Assembly (NCBI GenBank): GCA_037951165.1
Contig: JBBDHG010000008.1
Location: 2,408,501 to 2,472,500, forward strand
Length of the DNA: 64,000 bases
Source: Lophius americanus
Taxonomy: Eukaryota > Chordata > Actinopteri > Lophiiformes > Lophiidae
Reading direction: 5' to 3'
Shown here piece by piece: positions 10,141 to 20,800 of the stretch (position 1 is the first letter of the stretch; the number at the start of each line of letters is the position of its first letter). A program made the position numbers and the translations under genes. The notes beneath the pieces are model-generated. The model had not been told where the DNA came from. It saw nothing but the letters and a program-made list of their open reading frames with translations, and did not search any database.

Positions 10141-10597
10141 GGATCTTGGTGTTTGTGTGTTGCATTCCATGCTTTGGGCATTTCCAGTTGAATGTGCAAA
10201 TGAAATTTACTCACTGGTTAAGAGTTGTTTCTCTTCCTGTTCTTGCTATGAAAATTTCAAGCTATCCACAATATTACATTCCATTTTTTCACAGAGATAC
10301 CCCAACAATCTACGCACTGCACCTTTAATGAACGACACATCAGAGTTTGCCAAGTTTAGTAAACATAGTGTTTCTCCAGCTTTCTCCCACAGTCCATAAA
10401 CATTTGATGTAGATGAACTGGTGAATCTAAACTACTCGCAGGCTTAAATGGATGTTTGTGGTTCCAGAAAAGGGAAGGATGGATAAATAAATGTGGTTAC
10501 AGAACCGATCCTGATATCATCACATCAAAACCAGAGCAGGTGTCTGGGATCAGTTTATTCTACGAGTCAATCAAAACCACGATAAAAGATAAAACAG
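10141..10597. other. Intergenic with repeat end
   Basis: About 10150-10335 ends with GCACTGCACCTTTAATG, the reverse complement of the repeat start seen at 2000 and 58698, so it is probably a minus-strand member of that family. Nothing else recognised. Confidence 0.4.
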
Positions 10598-10635
10598 AGT
10601 TTTTGTAGAGGGGAGAGGGGATTCTCGTCAGCGTG
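10598..10635 (-). other. 23-type RSS of the 10636-11068 V gene
   Basis: Minus strand: heptamer CACGCTG (10629-10635), spacer of 22 bases, nonamer ACAAAAACT (10598-10606). The CAC core is kept, but the heptamer has two mismatches to CACAGTG. Confidence 0.8.
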
Positions 10636-11068
10636 TTTCCCTCGCTGCACAGAAGTAAACTGCATTCTTCTCAGGTCCTGAGACTTTAATGATTAAAGAA
10701 GCATTCTTCTTCTGAGTTCCACTCAAATCTCCAGACAAAGTAAAATCCTTTTTAAACGAGTCTTCCATTGTGACATCAGAGGTGTACAAATATCCGATGA
10801 GTGTCAGAGCTGGGAGTCCAGGGGACCGCTGGTACCAGAGCATCAGTGCATAGTCAGTTTTATCATGGCTGCAGAAGATCTGCACTGAATCTCCAGATTT
10901 GCTGATGAGCTCAGAGGGATCCTGACGGACATCAAGACCCAGACAGCCACCTGGGTTAAGAACAAAAATGTAAGTACGTTGATAAAGATTATAAAGTTAT
11001 GTTTTTTGAGAACGGTGACTAAAGACGTTTTTACCTGAGAGGAAACAGAACAGGATCAAATAAATCAT
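10636..11068 (-). CDS. TRBV: T-cell receptor beta V gene
   Basis: Two-exon variable gene. The leader exon (11035-11068) encodes MIYLILFCFLS and ends at a GTAAAA donor. The V exon (10636-10950) follows an AACCCAG acceptor, and the split codon joins in frame. Landmarks: SGDSVQIFCSHDKTD with the first cysteine, LMLWYQRSPG with the core tryptophan, and EKNAVYFCAARE with the second cysteine. It has no internal stop. It is followed by a 23-type RSS with a poor heptamer and a 22-base spacer. The WYQR and CAAR motifs fit fish beta V genes. Expression and use cannot be judged from sequence. Confidence 0.91.
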
Positions 11069-11876
11069 TTTTACTCCCTTAAAAGTCTTTAGATAACCTG
11101 TCAGGATTATGCAGCAGCTTGTAGGGGTTTAAGACTGACTGACTTCAGATCAGCCAGACCGTCACTGTGAACAGTCACTGCCTAGATGAGGGTTCTAGGT
11201 TGGCGCTGGACGCCTTTAAAATCTGATTGGACACCCTTGGTTCTGCCCCTTTATCCTAAAGTATGACTGGTTCAGTGAGAGGAGGAGTTTGAGGTATATC
11301 TGAATGTGAATAACTTTCAGCTGGGATAGGCACCAGCCCCCGCCACCCTGAACAGGAGAAGTGGTTACAGATAATGAATGAATGAATGAATGTAACAGAC
11401 TTTTGCAGGTACATTTTTGGTTTAAACACAGTTTCATATCATCTTTTTTTGGTCCCACAGAACAGTTCTGATCAATATCACTATCTATCTTTTAAATGTT
11501 AGTTGCTTCTGATAAAATCAACAAAATTATTGTCATTCATTCATTCATTCATTCATTCATTTACTCATGTTCTGTATTCTGGTCAGGGTTCATAACCAGC
11601 CAATCACACAGATCAAACCTCCGATCTTCTGATGGGTATGAATGTGTGTGTTTGTGCTTGTTTGTCTCTGTGTGTCGGTCCTCTGATGAACTGATGAATT
11701 GTCCAGGGTGTTCCCCGCCTCTCACCCAATGTCAGCTGGGATCAGTTCCAGCTCTCCGTCAGTCTGTGATATGTGAGCTGATGTTACCACAGAGATATGT
11801 AGAGATGCAGGTGGTTCTATTATGGGATGTCCTCCTTCAGTACTGCTAATAAATTCAGTTGATAACAGCGATCTGA
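11069..11876. other. Spacer between V genes
   Basis: No gene. A minus-strand copy of the GGCTGGxGCCTATCCCAGC repeat sits at about 11310-11400, ending in an ATGA/ATTC tetranucleotide tract. A CATT tetranucleotide run lies at 11537-11561. Confidence 0.55.
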
Positions 11877-11914
11877 GGTTTTTGTTCAGCTTTCACACGT
11901 GTTTGATCACTGTG
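11877..11914 (-). other. 23-type RSS of the 11915-12367 V gene
   Basis: Minus strand: heptamer CACAGTG (11908-11914) and nonamer ACAAAAACC (11877-11885), both exact consensus, separated by 22 bases. Confidence 0.92.
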
Positions 11915-12367
11915 TTCTCTCACAGCACAGAAATACAAGCCTCCATCTTCCAGCAGCAGGTTCTTCACTGTGAGAGTACCGCTGTGAGCGTCAGGCTTGG
12001 TGGGTGAGAACTTCTCATCCGAGAAGTCTGGTTCAAATTCAGGTTTACTGTTTTCAGTAGTGAACACAATCTGCTTCAGTGTTTCTCCTGGTCGTAGTCT
12101 GTACCAGTACATCTGGTAGTAGAGAGATCCCTTTGTGTGGCTGCAGGTTAAGACTGCACTTTCACCCTCGTCCTTCCACAGTATGGGAGGCTGGTAGACA
12201 TCACTCCCATAAATAAGACCTGTGGGTATCACAGCACTCACTTCAAGAACACTTCCAGAAAATAACAATCACTGGTTGTTTGAGCAAAATTTGAAATGTG
12301 AATTACCTGAAGTCCACAGCAAAATGACTGACAGTATGAGGAGGTGAGGTTTAAAGATTGTATCCAT
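11915..12367 (-). CDS. TRBV: T-cell receptor beta V gene
   Basis: Two-exon variable gene. The leader exon (12307-12367) encodes MDTIFKPHLLILSVILLWTS and ends at a GTAATT donor. The V exon (11915-12219) follows a TACCCACAG acceptor in matching phase. Landmarks: GESAVLTCSHTKG with the first cysteine, YQMYWYRLRPGE with the core tryptophan, and GGLYFCAVRE with the second cysteine. The usual aspartate two residues before the tyrosine motif is replaced by glycine. The CAVR ending resembles alpha-chain V genes, but the neighbouring D and J segments argue for beta. The heptamer and nonamer that follow are both perfect. Confidence 0.91.
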
Positions 12368-12784
12368 GTTCTGCAGACGTGAAGAACGTATGAAGAACAG
12401 AGTCACGAAGATCCTCAGGTGTCGCTGCATCAAAATCATCAGACTATGTGGAACTGGGAGTTTAAGTAACAGAGGAGGTCCCCCTACAGGTCACCACTGT
12501 TCATTATTTCTACTCATGGAAATTAAATGTAAAAGGATAAGAAGAGGAAGAAGATTAACTTTATGTATGTGGGAGATTTCAAACAAAGTTGCAAAATTGA
12601 GACAAAAAATAAGACAAAATGTGTTAAGCTTAGACAAGATTAATTTAACAGTATAAAATAACAATAGACTATCAATAAAACAGAGAATCCATAAAAATCT
12701 TGCAGATGTAACATAACAGAAAAAGTTCAAACCCAGAAACTATTACAGGAAAATTTGTAAAGATGCATTTTTAAAAGACATATA

Positions 12785-12878
12785 CAGTGGTGCCTCCGAG
12801 ACAATGCTCGTAAACCCAAAAACAACGTTAACAGAAATGAATTTCTCCATTTAAATGAATGGAAATCCTATTAGTATG

Positions 12879-12880
<2 letters not shown>
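12785..12880. repeat. Interspersed repeat starting CAGTGGTGCCTC
   Basis: The terminal word CAGTGGTGCCTCCGAGACAA and the following text about TCGTAAACCC match the style of the element at 21156-21400, which starts CAGTGGTACCTCCG. It is probably the end of a non-autonomous DNA transposon, truncated by the (TA)n tract. Confidence 0.5.

Positions 12881-12881
<1 letters not shown>

Positions 12882-12929
<48 letters not shown>
12882..12929. repeat. (TA)n microsatellite
   Basis: 24 uninterrupted TA units. Confidence 0.97.
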
Positions 12930-12931
<2 letters not shown>

Positions 12932-12934
12932 GCT

Positions 12935-13165
12935 GGAGGTATGGAGGTGTTGTTCAACACAGAATGTTCAACACTATGTTGGAGAGTGAGAGGATGTCTG
13001 AAGAATGGAGGACAAGTGTACTGGTACCAATTTTCAAGAACAAAGGTCTTGTTCAAGAACAAGTCTTTGTGGTTGTAGAGAAACCATACGACAGTGCCGA
13101 GGGAGGAGTTGTGGTATTACGTGAGGAAGTTGGGAGTGACAGAGAAGTATGATAGAGTCTAACAG
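12935..13165 (+). mobile_element. RTE-like LINE reverse-transcriptase fragment
   Basis: Plus strand reads RMSEEWRTSVLVPIFKNKG, then after a deletion and frame change EELWYYVRKLGVTEKY. Both are conserved blocks of an RT family widespread in fish. The two blocks are normally much further apart, so the copy is internally deleted and dead. Confidence 0.75.
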
Positions 13166-13870
13166 GATATGTAGCCTTTAAGTCATCAAAACCCACAGTC
13201 TCATTTGTCAGAAAGTCTCATTTGGTTTTAATATTATTTGTGATTACTTACTGTCCTTGTTTGTGTCTTTAATTCCTTTTATAATCATGTAAAGTACTTT
13301 GTAAGTTTTCTTTGAAAGATGCTTAAAAATGAATTAAGTACTATTATAATTGTTACTAGGGAGAGCTACATGCACATACTACAACCGTTAGTTGTGATAT
13401 AAACCTAGTTTTTTTAAATCAAAACCTAGAATCGTGCACAATTATAATATAAATAGAACAAAATAGGTAAAGACCCGATCATAGTCTGCTGACGCCCGCA
13501 GACTCTCACCTCATCATGTGATGTAATAGCATTTATAGTTTAGTGGATGTTAAATGTTGTTACTGAGTTTCATTATTTTTACATGTATGATGGCCATAAA
13601 TGGGAGGAGCCTCAGTCTCCCTGTGGTCCTTGGGAGGGAAAGTGCACAGGAAAAGTAAAGGTGAAAAACCGACCAGGGGAGATCCAAAACTGTTCCAGAA
13701 ACCTGTAACTGTCTGACAGCGTGTTCAGCTCCAATGATATGCAGTTAATAGACAACAATGTAAATGTGAAATGGGAGAGAGTTGTTGTGTGAAAGCATCT
13801 AACAGGATATCAGAGGGATGTTCTAACAGCCTGCTGGCAGCAGTTGTTGAGGATCCTGCACATAAAGGAG
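13166..13870. other. Spacer upstream of nothing recognised
   Basis: AT-rich sequence followed by the RSS of the next V gene. I see no gene or repeat I can name. Confidence 0.4.
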
Positions 13871-13909
13871 GGTTTTTGTGTTGATTTGAGGGGAATCTGC
13901 AGCACTGTG
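13871..13909 (-). other. 23-RSS of the 13910-14343 V gene
   Basis: Minus strand: heptamer CACAGTG (13903-13909), exactly 23 bases, nonamer ACAAAAACC (13871-13879). All three elements are consensus. Confidence 0.95.
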
Positions 13910-14343
13910 GTGTTTGCAGCACAGAAATACACACCACTGTCACTCACTGAAAGACCAGAGACAGTGAGAGCTGAACGTTCACGACCGTCTCCATCAAAGC
14001 TGACTTTTCCTTCCACGTCTTCATAGTTCTGAATGTTCGTATACAGTTGTCCCAGGAGCTTTATGGATTTGTGTTCATCTTGTTTGTACCACAGAATGAC
14101 ATTATAGTCGGTTATACTGTGAGAACATTTAATCCCACTGACTAAAGAGTCACCACTTCTCCTAATGATGACCGGAGGTGTTTGGAGGACACTCTTGCTG
14201 TCAGAAGCATCTGTGTAGACAGAAAATATGATGTTTATAGGTGATATGAGTTACCTTTGCAATGTCTTCATCTGTGTGGATTACTCACCCACGCTTCCTG
14301 GAAAATGAAGAAAATTAAATGTGATGAAGATGATGAATATCAT
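13910..14343 (-). CDS. TRBV: T-cell receptor beta V gene, most D-distal in window
   Basis: Two-exon variable gene. The leader exon (14289-14343) encodes MIFIIFITFNFLHFPGSV and ends at a consensus GTGAGT donor. The V exon (13910-14210) follows a CTACACAG acceptor in phase. Landmarks: SLVSGIKCSHSITDYN with the first cysteine, VILWYKQDEHKS with the core tryptophan, LSVSDSGVYFCAAN with the second cysteine and the canonical D-S-G-V-Y-F-C. No stop is seen through both exons. A perfect 23-RSS follows. No further V gene is visible upstream before the transporter gene that starts the next region. Confidence 0.93.
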
Positions 14344-15060
14344 CGTTAAGATGTGTCTGAGTCAGTCTCAACTGTCGGTTCTTCCTCCAAAACCTTCTGA
14401 GCTTCACAGCAGATCATGAGGAGGAGTTGATCACTTCACTGAGTTCTGGGGTCATCTATGGAAATCATTGGCTGGAGTTTGTCTCCCCCTGCAGGTCAAA
14501 CAGATAGTGGTCCATTATAGAAGTTGACTGCAGCAGTTTTGAGGAACCCGTTCGGCAAGTCATGCTACACAGCAGACCTCAAATGAAAATGAGCCGTGAC
14601 ACTAAATTTGTCTCTGAATGGTTTATTCGTATTCTTTTCAGTAATTCTATTTCATCTGTTGTTCATCAAATATGGAAAATAGTTTCTACATGGATTTGTA
14701 TGGGTTTCATTTTAAAATGCCACAGGGTTCAAATTGTTTTGATGGGTGCATTATGGGTATTATTATATTCCTATAGGTCCCACATGGCATGGCTGGGTTT
14801 GTCATGGTTGTTTGTATGGTTACCATGGTAATCCTGTGTGATTCACATGGGGGTTCCACATGTAATCTCATAGGTTTCTCATGGCTGTTTCAATTACAAG
14901 AGACAAAATCTAAAAAAGATGAATTAATGAATGATGTATTACAACAGCAGATGTGTGATAAGGAGTCAATTAGAAAGTCTCAGACAATTTTGTTAGTTCC
15001 GGGAGGAAGAGGACAAGGAGGAAGTGGGTGGATGGGGAGTTTTCTTATCTTGTTAAAATG
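14344..15060. other. Intergenic, no gene recognised
   Basis: No gene. Between about 14700 and 14890 there are scattered CACATGG and CCATGG words like those of the inverted-repeat element at 16090-16210. Confidence 0.4.
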
Positions 15061-15400
15061 CAAATATTAATGTAAATATGTTAAGGGTATTTATTCACAC
15101 GGTTTGAGAATGTAAATATTTATGGAAAGAGGGTTTATATTTTGTGGGTGGTTTATGTAAATATTTATTGTTTATTTAATAGGATCGGATTATGTTTTAG
15201 TGGTACGGGCCATCAGTTAATGAGGGACACTTATAAAAGGTCGTCAGAGTGTGTATATGGTTGTTGGTGCTGGTCCAAACGGGGGAGAGAAACATAATAA
15301 AAAAAGGTTGTTTGCAGGACGTAACCTCTGCCTCATCTTCTCCTCATTGGTATAATCAATCGGCTGCTCGAGCCAGTTAACAGTCGGACAAGTAACCCCA
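15060..15400 (+). repeat. Possible solitary LTR-like sequence
   Basis: An ordered set of promoter and polyadenylation-like signals is seen: TATAAAAG (15233), a signal AATAAAAAAA near 15296, then a pyrimidine-rich stretch, ending near CCCCA/TGG at 15396-15402, the pattern expected where an LTR meets a primer-binding site. I cannot see the matching second LTR or a clear 5' TG boundary, so this is tentative. Confidence 0.3.
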
Positions 15401-15540
15401 TGGATTTCAAATATGAGGCTGGCATAAGCTAGCTCTTAGCTATGCTGCTACAGGTTTAGACTGGTAGGGGATCTCCCATGATGCACTGAGCTTTTCTCTC
15501 TTCCTCTCTCACTGTCCTTCCTTATACATCCCTCTCACTT

Positions 15541-15806
15541 TAATGCATGTTAAATGGTTTAATGCATGCTAAATGGTTTAATGCATGTTACTGTATTAAT
15601 GCATGTTAAATGGTTTAATGCATGTAACTGGATTAATGCATGTAACTGGATTAATGCATGTTACTGGATTAATGCATGTAACTGGATCAATGCATGTTAC
15701 TGGATTAATGCATGTTACTGGATTAATGCATGTTACTGGATTAATGCATGTAACTGGATTAATGCATGTTACTAGATTAGTGCATGTTAATGGATTATTG
15801 CATGTT
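15541..15806. repeat. 18-bp minisatellite
   Basis: About fifteen copies of TTAATGCATGTTACTGGA, with an earlier subset reading TTAATGCATGTTAAATGG. Because 18 is divisible by three, open frames with INACNW-like or LMHVTG repeats appear. These are not genes. Confidence 0.93.
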
Positions 15807-15951
15807 TCTAACTTGACTTCTCCCCTGGAGTCTTTGTGTTTTCTCGCCCTGTAAGGTCACAGGGTTGGTGAGTGGTTCTGCTGCTGTGGACCAGCTCGAT
15901 GTCCACTGATCACATGATGCTCATGATGATGATTATTGTTGTTATCATTAC

Positions 15952-16006
<55 letters not shown>
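15952..16006. repeat. (ATT)n microsatellite
   Basis: Uninterrupted trinucleotide ATT tract of about 18 units. Confidence 0.95.
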
Positions 16007-16141
16007 GTATAGTATTTCCCCATAAGCTATTGCTAAATGTTACATTACTATTAATGTTATTATAAACCTGGGATCCCTGCTGCCATCGCCATGTTGACAT
16101 GTAATCCCGTGGGTTTCAAATGTAATCCCATGGGTCGGACA

Positions 16142-16201
16142 TGTAATCCCATGGATTTCACATTTAATCACATGAGTAAATGTGAAATCCACGGGATTAC
16201 A
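16142..16201. repeat. 25-bp inverted repeat
   Basis: Left arm 16142-16166 and right arm 16177-16201 are reverse complements with one mismatch, separated by 10 bases. The left arm carries the words TGTAATCCCATGGATTTCAC; the same word recurs just upstream at 16100-16135. Confidence 0.85.
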
Positions 16202-16206
16202 CCGAG

Positions 16207-17884
16207 TTCACATGGATACATGTATCATACATTAAATAATGAATATGTTTTAAAACCACATATTTCTTCTTTTCAAAACAGAAGACTTACTGTTTCCAAG
16301 TCTTTTAAGCATGTAGTCGTATTTCTAATTTCACACCCGAAAAGTGATCTGTGCATGCGTCCACATTTTTCATAAAAGTGTTATAGTGACAACTCAGATA
16401 GGGTTTAACAGAGTTGGAAATAATCCTTAATGTGTATTTCTTCAAAATTGAAGTGCACCCCTCATGAACAAGCCACCTGGTTCTAAATCACCTGGTTTAC
16501 CTGGATGGGGCCCTCCTGGTTTACCGCGTGCTCGTCAGGAAAATACTCCAGAGGTGGTGTTAGGTGCACATCAGCAATGCTGCTCTCAATATTTCAATGT
16601 TTAACGGTTCTGAATTGTTCGTGCAGATAAACCAGTTTCCTGGTTTACTTAGCTAGAATCACATACTTTGATATTTTTTGGCTTCTTTCAATTAGATAAG
16701 CTATTTATTTTATTTTTTTAAATAAAATGTCCTTTTGCTGCAAGCACATTGAATTCAATTCAACAAGTTTCAAAACTTGTTGAATTGAATGAGTCGTGCT
16801 CCTTAGCTAACTCTTGGATGCATCGCTTACAATACATTAAATACTTAAGTTTTAAAGGTTTGTTACAAAGACGCGTGCAGTAGCATGATTCTGTGTGTGG
16901 TCTGTTTTTTGTCACACCATGTAGGCATCTACGTGTTTATATCTATTTGAAAATAGTTTTATATAGGAGATAAAATTGCTCTTGCGCCTAATATGTTTGT
17001 AAAATAGTATTACCTCTATACGATTGCATGCTTGGTTACTATGTTGCCAAAAGACTTGTAAAATTTGGTTGGGGGAGTCACTTCTCCTTCCACATCCCAA
17101 CGTGAGTGTGGCGGCCGAGCCGAGCTTGGTCTTGCAGGCTGGTGAAGGAGGAAAAGTCCTTTCTTGTGATTTCCAACAGCTGCTGGGAATCAGGCTGGCG
17201 GCGCAGAGCCGGCCCCGGGCTGCTGGAGGATTCCAAATTTAAGAGTAGAATCTTGGTGTAGAAAGTATTAAGAAGAAAGCTTGGCGCTCAGTATTTCTTT
17301 TTTTCTTTTCTTTCAGTAATAAGTATAATCCCCCAATGGTCAAAACGCGTAACTTAAAACGTAAAATCTCTATAGACATCTATACGAACATGGCGGCGTA
17401 AGTACCCGTTCCGTGGAGATAAAAAGTGCTTTTCTGACAAACTTGTAATTTGAGCGTAGTAGGGAATATTATATTCCATTTATTCAAAGCGAAACACAGA
17501 AGTACTTTAATGTCCATATGAGTTTAGTAAAAAAAAAGGAAATGACTCCTAAGCTGGAGATCAGATGTGAGTAGTTAGATGACAAACTCAGATGACAGAG
17601 TACCGTGTTTAATGTCACACCAGAACAAAAAAGCCAGAGCGAGAACAAAACCTGTGTAGCTGAGCCATTATTCTGCTCCTCAGATATAAGTGGAAACATC
17701 CATCCACACGCGTTAGAAGTGACAGCCAGCCCCCTCAAAAGTTGTTTTTTAATCGAACAAACTTAAATTCAGTTTATTGCACACACCACCTTCATAACAA
17801 TTAAAATATATCTGACCTATCACTAACATTTGGTAAAACGTACAGGCAGACATGTTGAACACTTCCCATCCGGACACTGTAGGC
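16207..17884. other. Region between TRB and the transporter gene
   Basis: No supported gene. It contains a perfect 18-bp hairpin (16753-16790), a GC-rich stretch (17105-17230), and ATGGCGGC immediately followed by GTAAGT at 17390-17403. The part just below 17885 is 3' untranslated sequence of the transporter, but I could not fix its polyadenylation site. Confidence 0.45.
16753..16790. repeat. Perfect 18-bp hairpin
   Basis: Arms 16753-16770 and 16773-16790 are exact reverse complements with a two-base gap (stem ATTCAATTCAACAAGTTT). Confidence 0.95.
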
Positions 17885-20800
17885 TCAGCTGAAAGTGTTG
17901 AATCCAATGTTATTGTGCAAAGAAATTCCCTCAGCTCCTCTAAACTCCTCGGCGATGTCGTCGAATGTGCGGCCTTTTGTCTCTGGGAGGCGAATCCAGG
18001 TGAAGATGAAGGCGACCAGAGCCACCGTCATAAAGAGGAGGTAGACATACGCCCCACACAGTTTCTATGTGGGCGAGGGAGACATACAGTTCAATTTTAT
18101 CAGGGTTGTTGATATTTGTTTTTTAATCCAGCATTACAAAGAACGCCTACAATCATCTGGAACTACAGCAAGAATTAGAAAACTGATGGAAAAACTTCTT
18201 TTGGAAAAACTAGCCCGCGTGTTCATCTTCAGTCGATTTCCCCACAGTAACGGCGCCTTAACTAGTCTTCCTCAGAAATGGATCAGACAGCTGCAGCTGA
18301 TTCAGAACCTGCTGCTGGAGTCATCACTAAGACTAAAAATGTGGATCATATCAATCCAGTTCTGAGGTCTGTACACGGGCTTCCGGTCACTAAGAGAACT
18401 GATATCCAAATGCTGCTGCTGTTTTACAAAGCACTAAACGGTATTGGACCAAAATACATTTCTGATCTTGTGCTATGTTCTGAACCATCCAGACCACTTA
18501 GGTCGCCTCAGGTCTGCTCAGTTTCCCCAGAGTCAGAACAAAAGATGGAGAAGCAGGGTTAAGTTATTATGAAACAAATATTTGGAAGAAGCTCCTAGAA
18601 AACTGCAGGACCGCTTCAACCTTCAGTTCTTTTAAATCAAAGTTTTCCTATTTGCTGCTACCTTTTATTAAATCTATAAATTTTTAAATTAGTCTGACTT
18701 CTGTCTTTCTTACAAAGGAATGTTCAGGGAAAAAAATAGATTATGTCTGAGGTCGAAAGGCCTTTGGTGGTGGATTTTCTACTATTTTAGCTTTTATTAC
18801 ATTTTTGTATTATGTATTTATTTCTTGCCTAAATACTCTACTGTACATACCACTACTCAAAAAAATAAATAAAGGGAACACTTAAATCACACATCCCAGA
18901 TCTGGATGAATGAAATAATACAGTTGAAAATATTTATTGAATAAATAGTGTAATTTGTTGAAAGAAATAATGTAAGAACGATCAATGGAAAACAGAATCA
19001 TTAACCCATTGAGGACTAGATTTAGAATCATACCCAAAATCTAAGTGGAAAGACAAGATCCCAGGCTGATCCAACTTTTGTGAATTTCCTCCAGACAACT
19101 CATAATGTTGCTCAGTAGTGTGTATGGCCTCCACGTGCCTGTATAAACTCCCTACAATGTCTAGGCACCGGCACCTCGCGGCACCCCTGCACCTAACAGC
19201 AGTCATGGTACCCCTGGCTAGCCCGTGGAGGTCTGTGCCACCCTCCAAGGATATGCCTCTCCAGATCATCACTGACCCAACACCAAACCAGACTTGCTAG
19301 AGGATTGTGCAGGCAGCAGAACGTTCTCCACCGTCTACTGACTGTCTCACGTCTGTCACATATGCTCAGTGTGAACCTGCTATCATCTGTGAAGAGAACA
19401 TGGCAACAGTTGCGAATCTGGCAATTCTGGTGTTCTCTGGCAAATGCCAATCGGGCTGTGAGCACAGGTCCTACTTGTGGAATTTGGTCCCTCATGCCCC
19501 CCATGGAGTCTGTTTCTGACAGTTTGGGCAGAAACATGCACCCGAGTGGCCCATTTGGAGGTCATTTTAGGGCTCTGGCAGTGCTCTTCCTGTTTCTACT
19601 CTACACCTCACCTGGAAAACTAAATTCAGCCGCTTGTATCCGCAATCTAAGTCTTTCGGTCATGACCCACAGCTCATGACCATATGTGAGGGTCGGAACG
19701 TAGATGGACCGGTAAATCAAGAGCTTTGCCTTTCGGGTCAATCGATGTAGCTTCCGCATCACTGCAGACGCCGCCCCGATCCACCTGTCCATCTCCCACT
19801 CCCTTTTTCCCTGACTTGTGACCAAGACCCCGAGATACTTAAACTCCTCCTTTCGGGGCAAAAACTCCTCCCCGACCCGGAGAGAGCACTCTACCTTTTT
19901 CCGGCTGAGAACCATGGCCTCACACTCAGAGCTGCTGGTTCTCATCCCGGCTGCTTAACACTCTGCTGCGAATGGTCCCAGTGCGAGCTGGAGGTCTGTG
20001 TTTGAATGTGCCAATAGGACCACATCATCCACAAAAAGCAGTGACAGGATCCTAAGGCCACCGAACCCGACACCCTCCAACACTTTGCTGTGCCTAGAAA
20101 TTCTGTCCAGAAAAATTAAGAACAGAATCGGTGACAAAGGGAAGCCATGGCGGAGTCCAGCAACTAGAAACGAATCTGACTTACTGCCGGCAATGCGAAC
20201 CAGACTCTTACTCCGATAGTAAACAGATGGGACAGCCCGTAGCAGTGGGCCATCCACTCCATACACTCGGAGCACCCCCCAAAGGATGCTCCTAAGCCTT
20301 CTCCAGATCCACAAAACACATGTGGACCAGTTGGGCAAACTCCCATGTCCTCTCCAGCACAAAGAGGGGAGGGTATAGAGCTGGTCCAGCGTTCCACGAC
20401 CAGGGCGAAAAACCGCATTGTTCCTCCTGAATCCGAGGTTACACTATCGACCGGACTCTCCTCTCCAGTACCCTGGCATAGACCTTCCCAGGGAGGCTGA
20501 GGAGTTTGATCCTCCTCAGCTGAGTGATGATTATGTGTTCCATTTAATTTTTGTGTACTGTATAAGTGCATTTCTGAACTAAGATTAAAAAATTGATTGC
20601 TCCTTTCAGCTTATTATACACTAATAAAAACGTTGTTGTTCAAATTACATTCAATTCATTCAAAGAGTTATTATTATAAAATTATATATAATATATAAAA
20701 TTAAAAAATTATACACACGTCAACTTTAGGGGGATTATACATTAGTCATGATTATCAAGAAAAACACAGAAAACCCAAAATTCATTCAACTAGTTAACAT

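Larger units (their letters stand above)
15405..16010 (+). repeat. 3' part of an interspersed repeat with internal expansion
   Basis: Bases 15405-15540 (GGCATAAGCTAGCTCTTAGC, CATGATGCACTGAGCTT) and 15812-15960 (ACTTGACTTCTCCCCTGGAG, GATGTCCACTGAT) line up in order with 53280-53660. The two are copies of one fish repeat family, probably a LINE 3' end. In this copy the middle has been expanded into an 18-bp minisatellite, and the end runs into an ATT tract. Confidence 0.75.

Noticed and set aside
1..14343. TCR alpha/delta or gamma locus instead of beta
   Set aside because: A D segment with 12/23 RSS excludes alpha and gamma. J segments ending TKLTVL without KP, and the GGGACAGGGGGC core, favour beta over delta. 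A constant region is not visible to settle it absolutely.
15566..15854. Open frames with INACNW or LMHVTG repeats
   Set aside because: They are artefacts of an 18-bp minisatellite.
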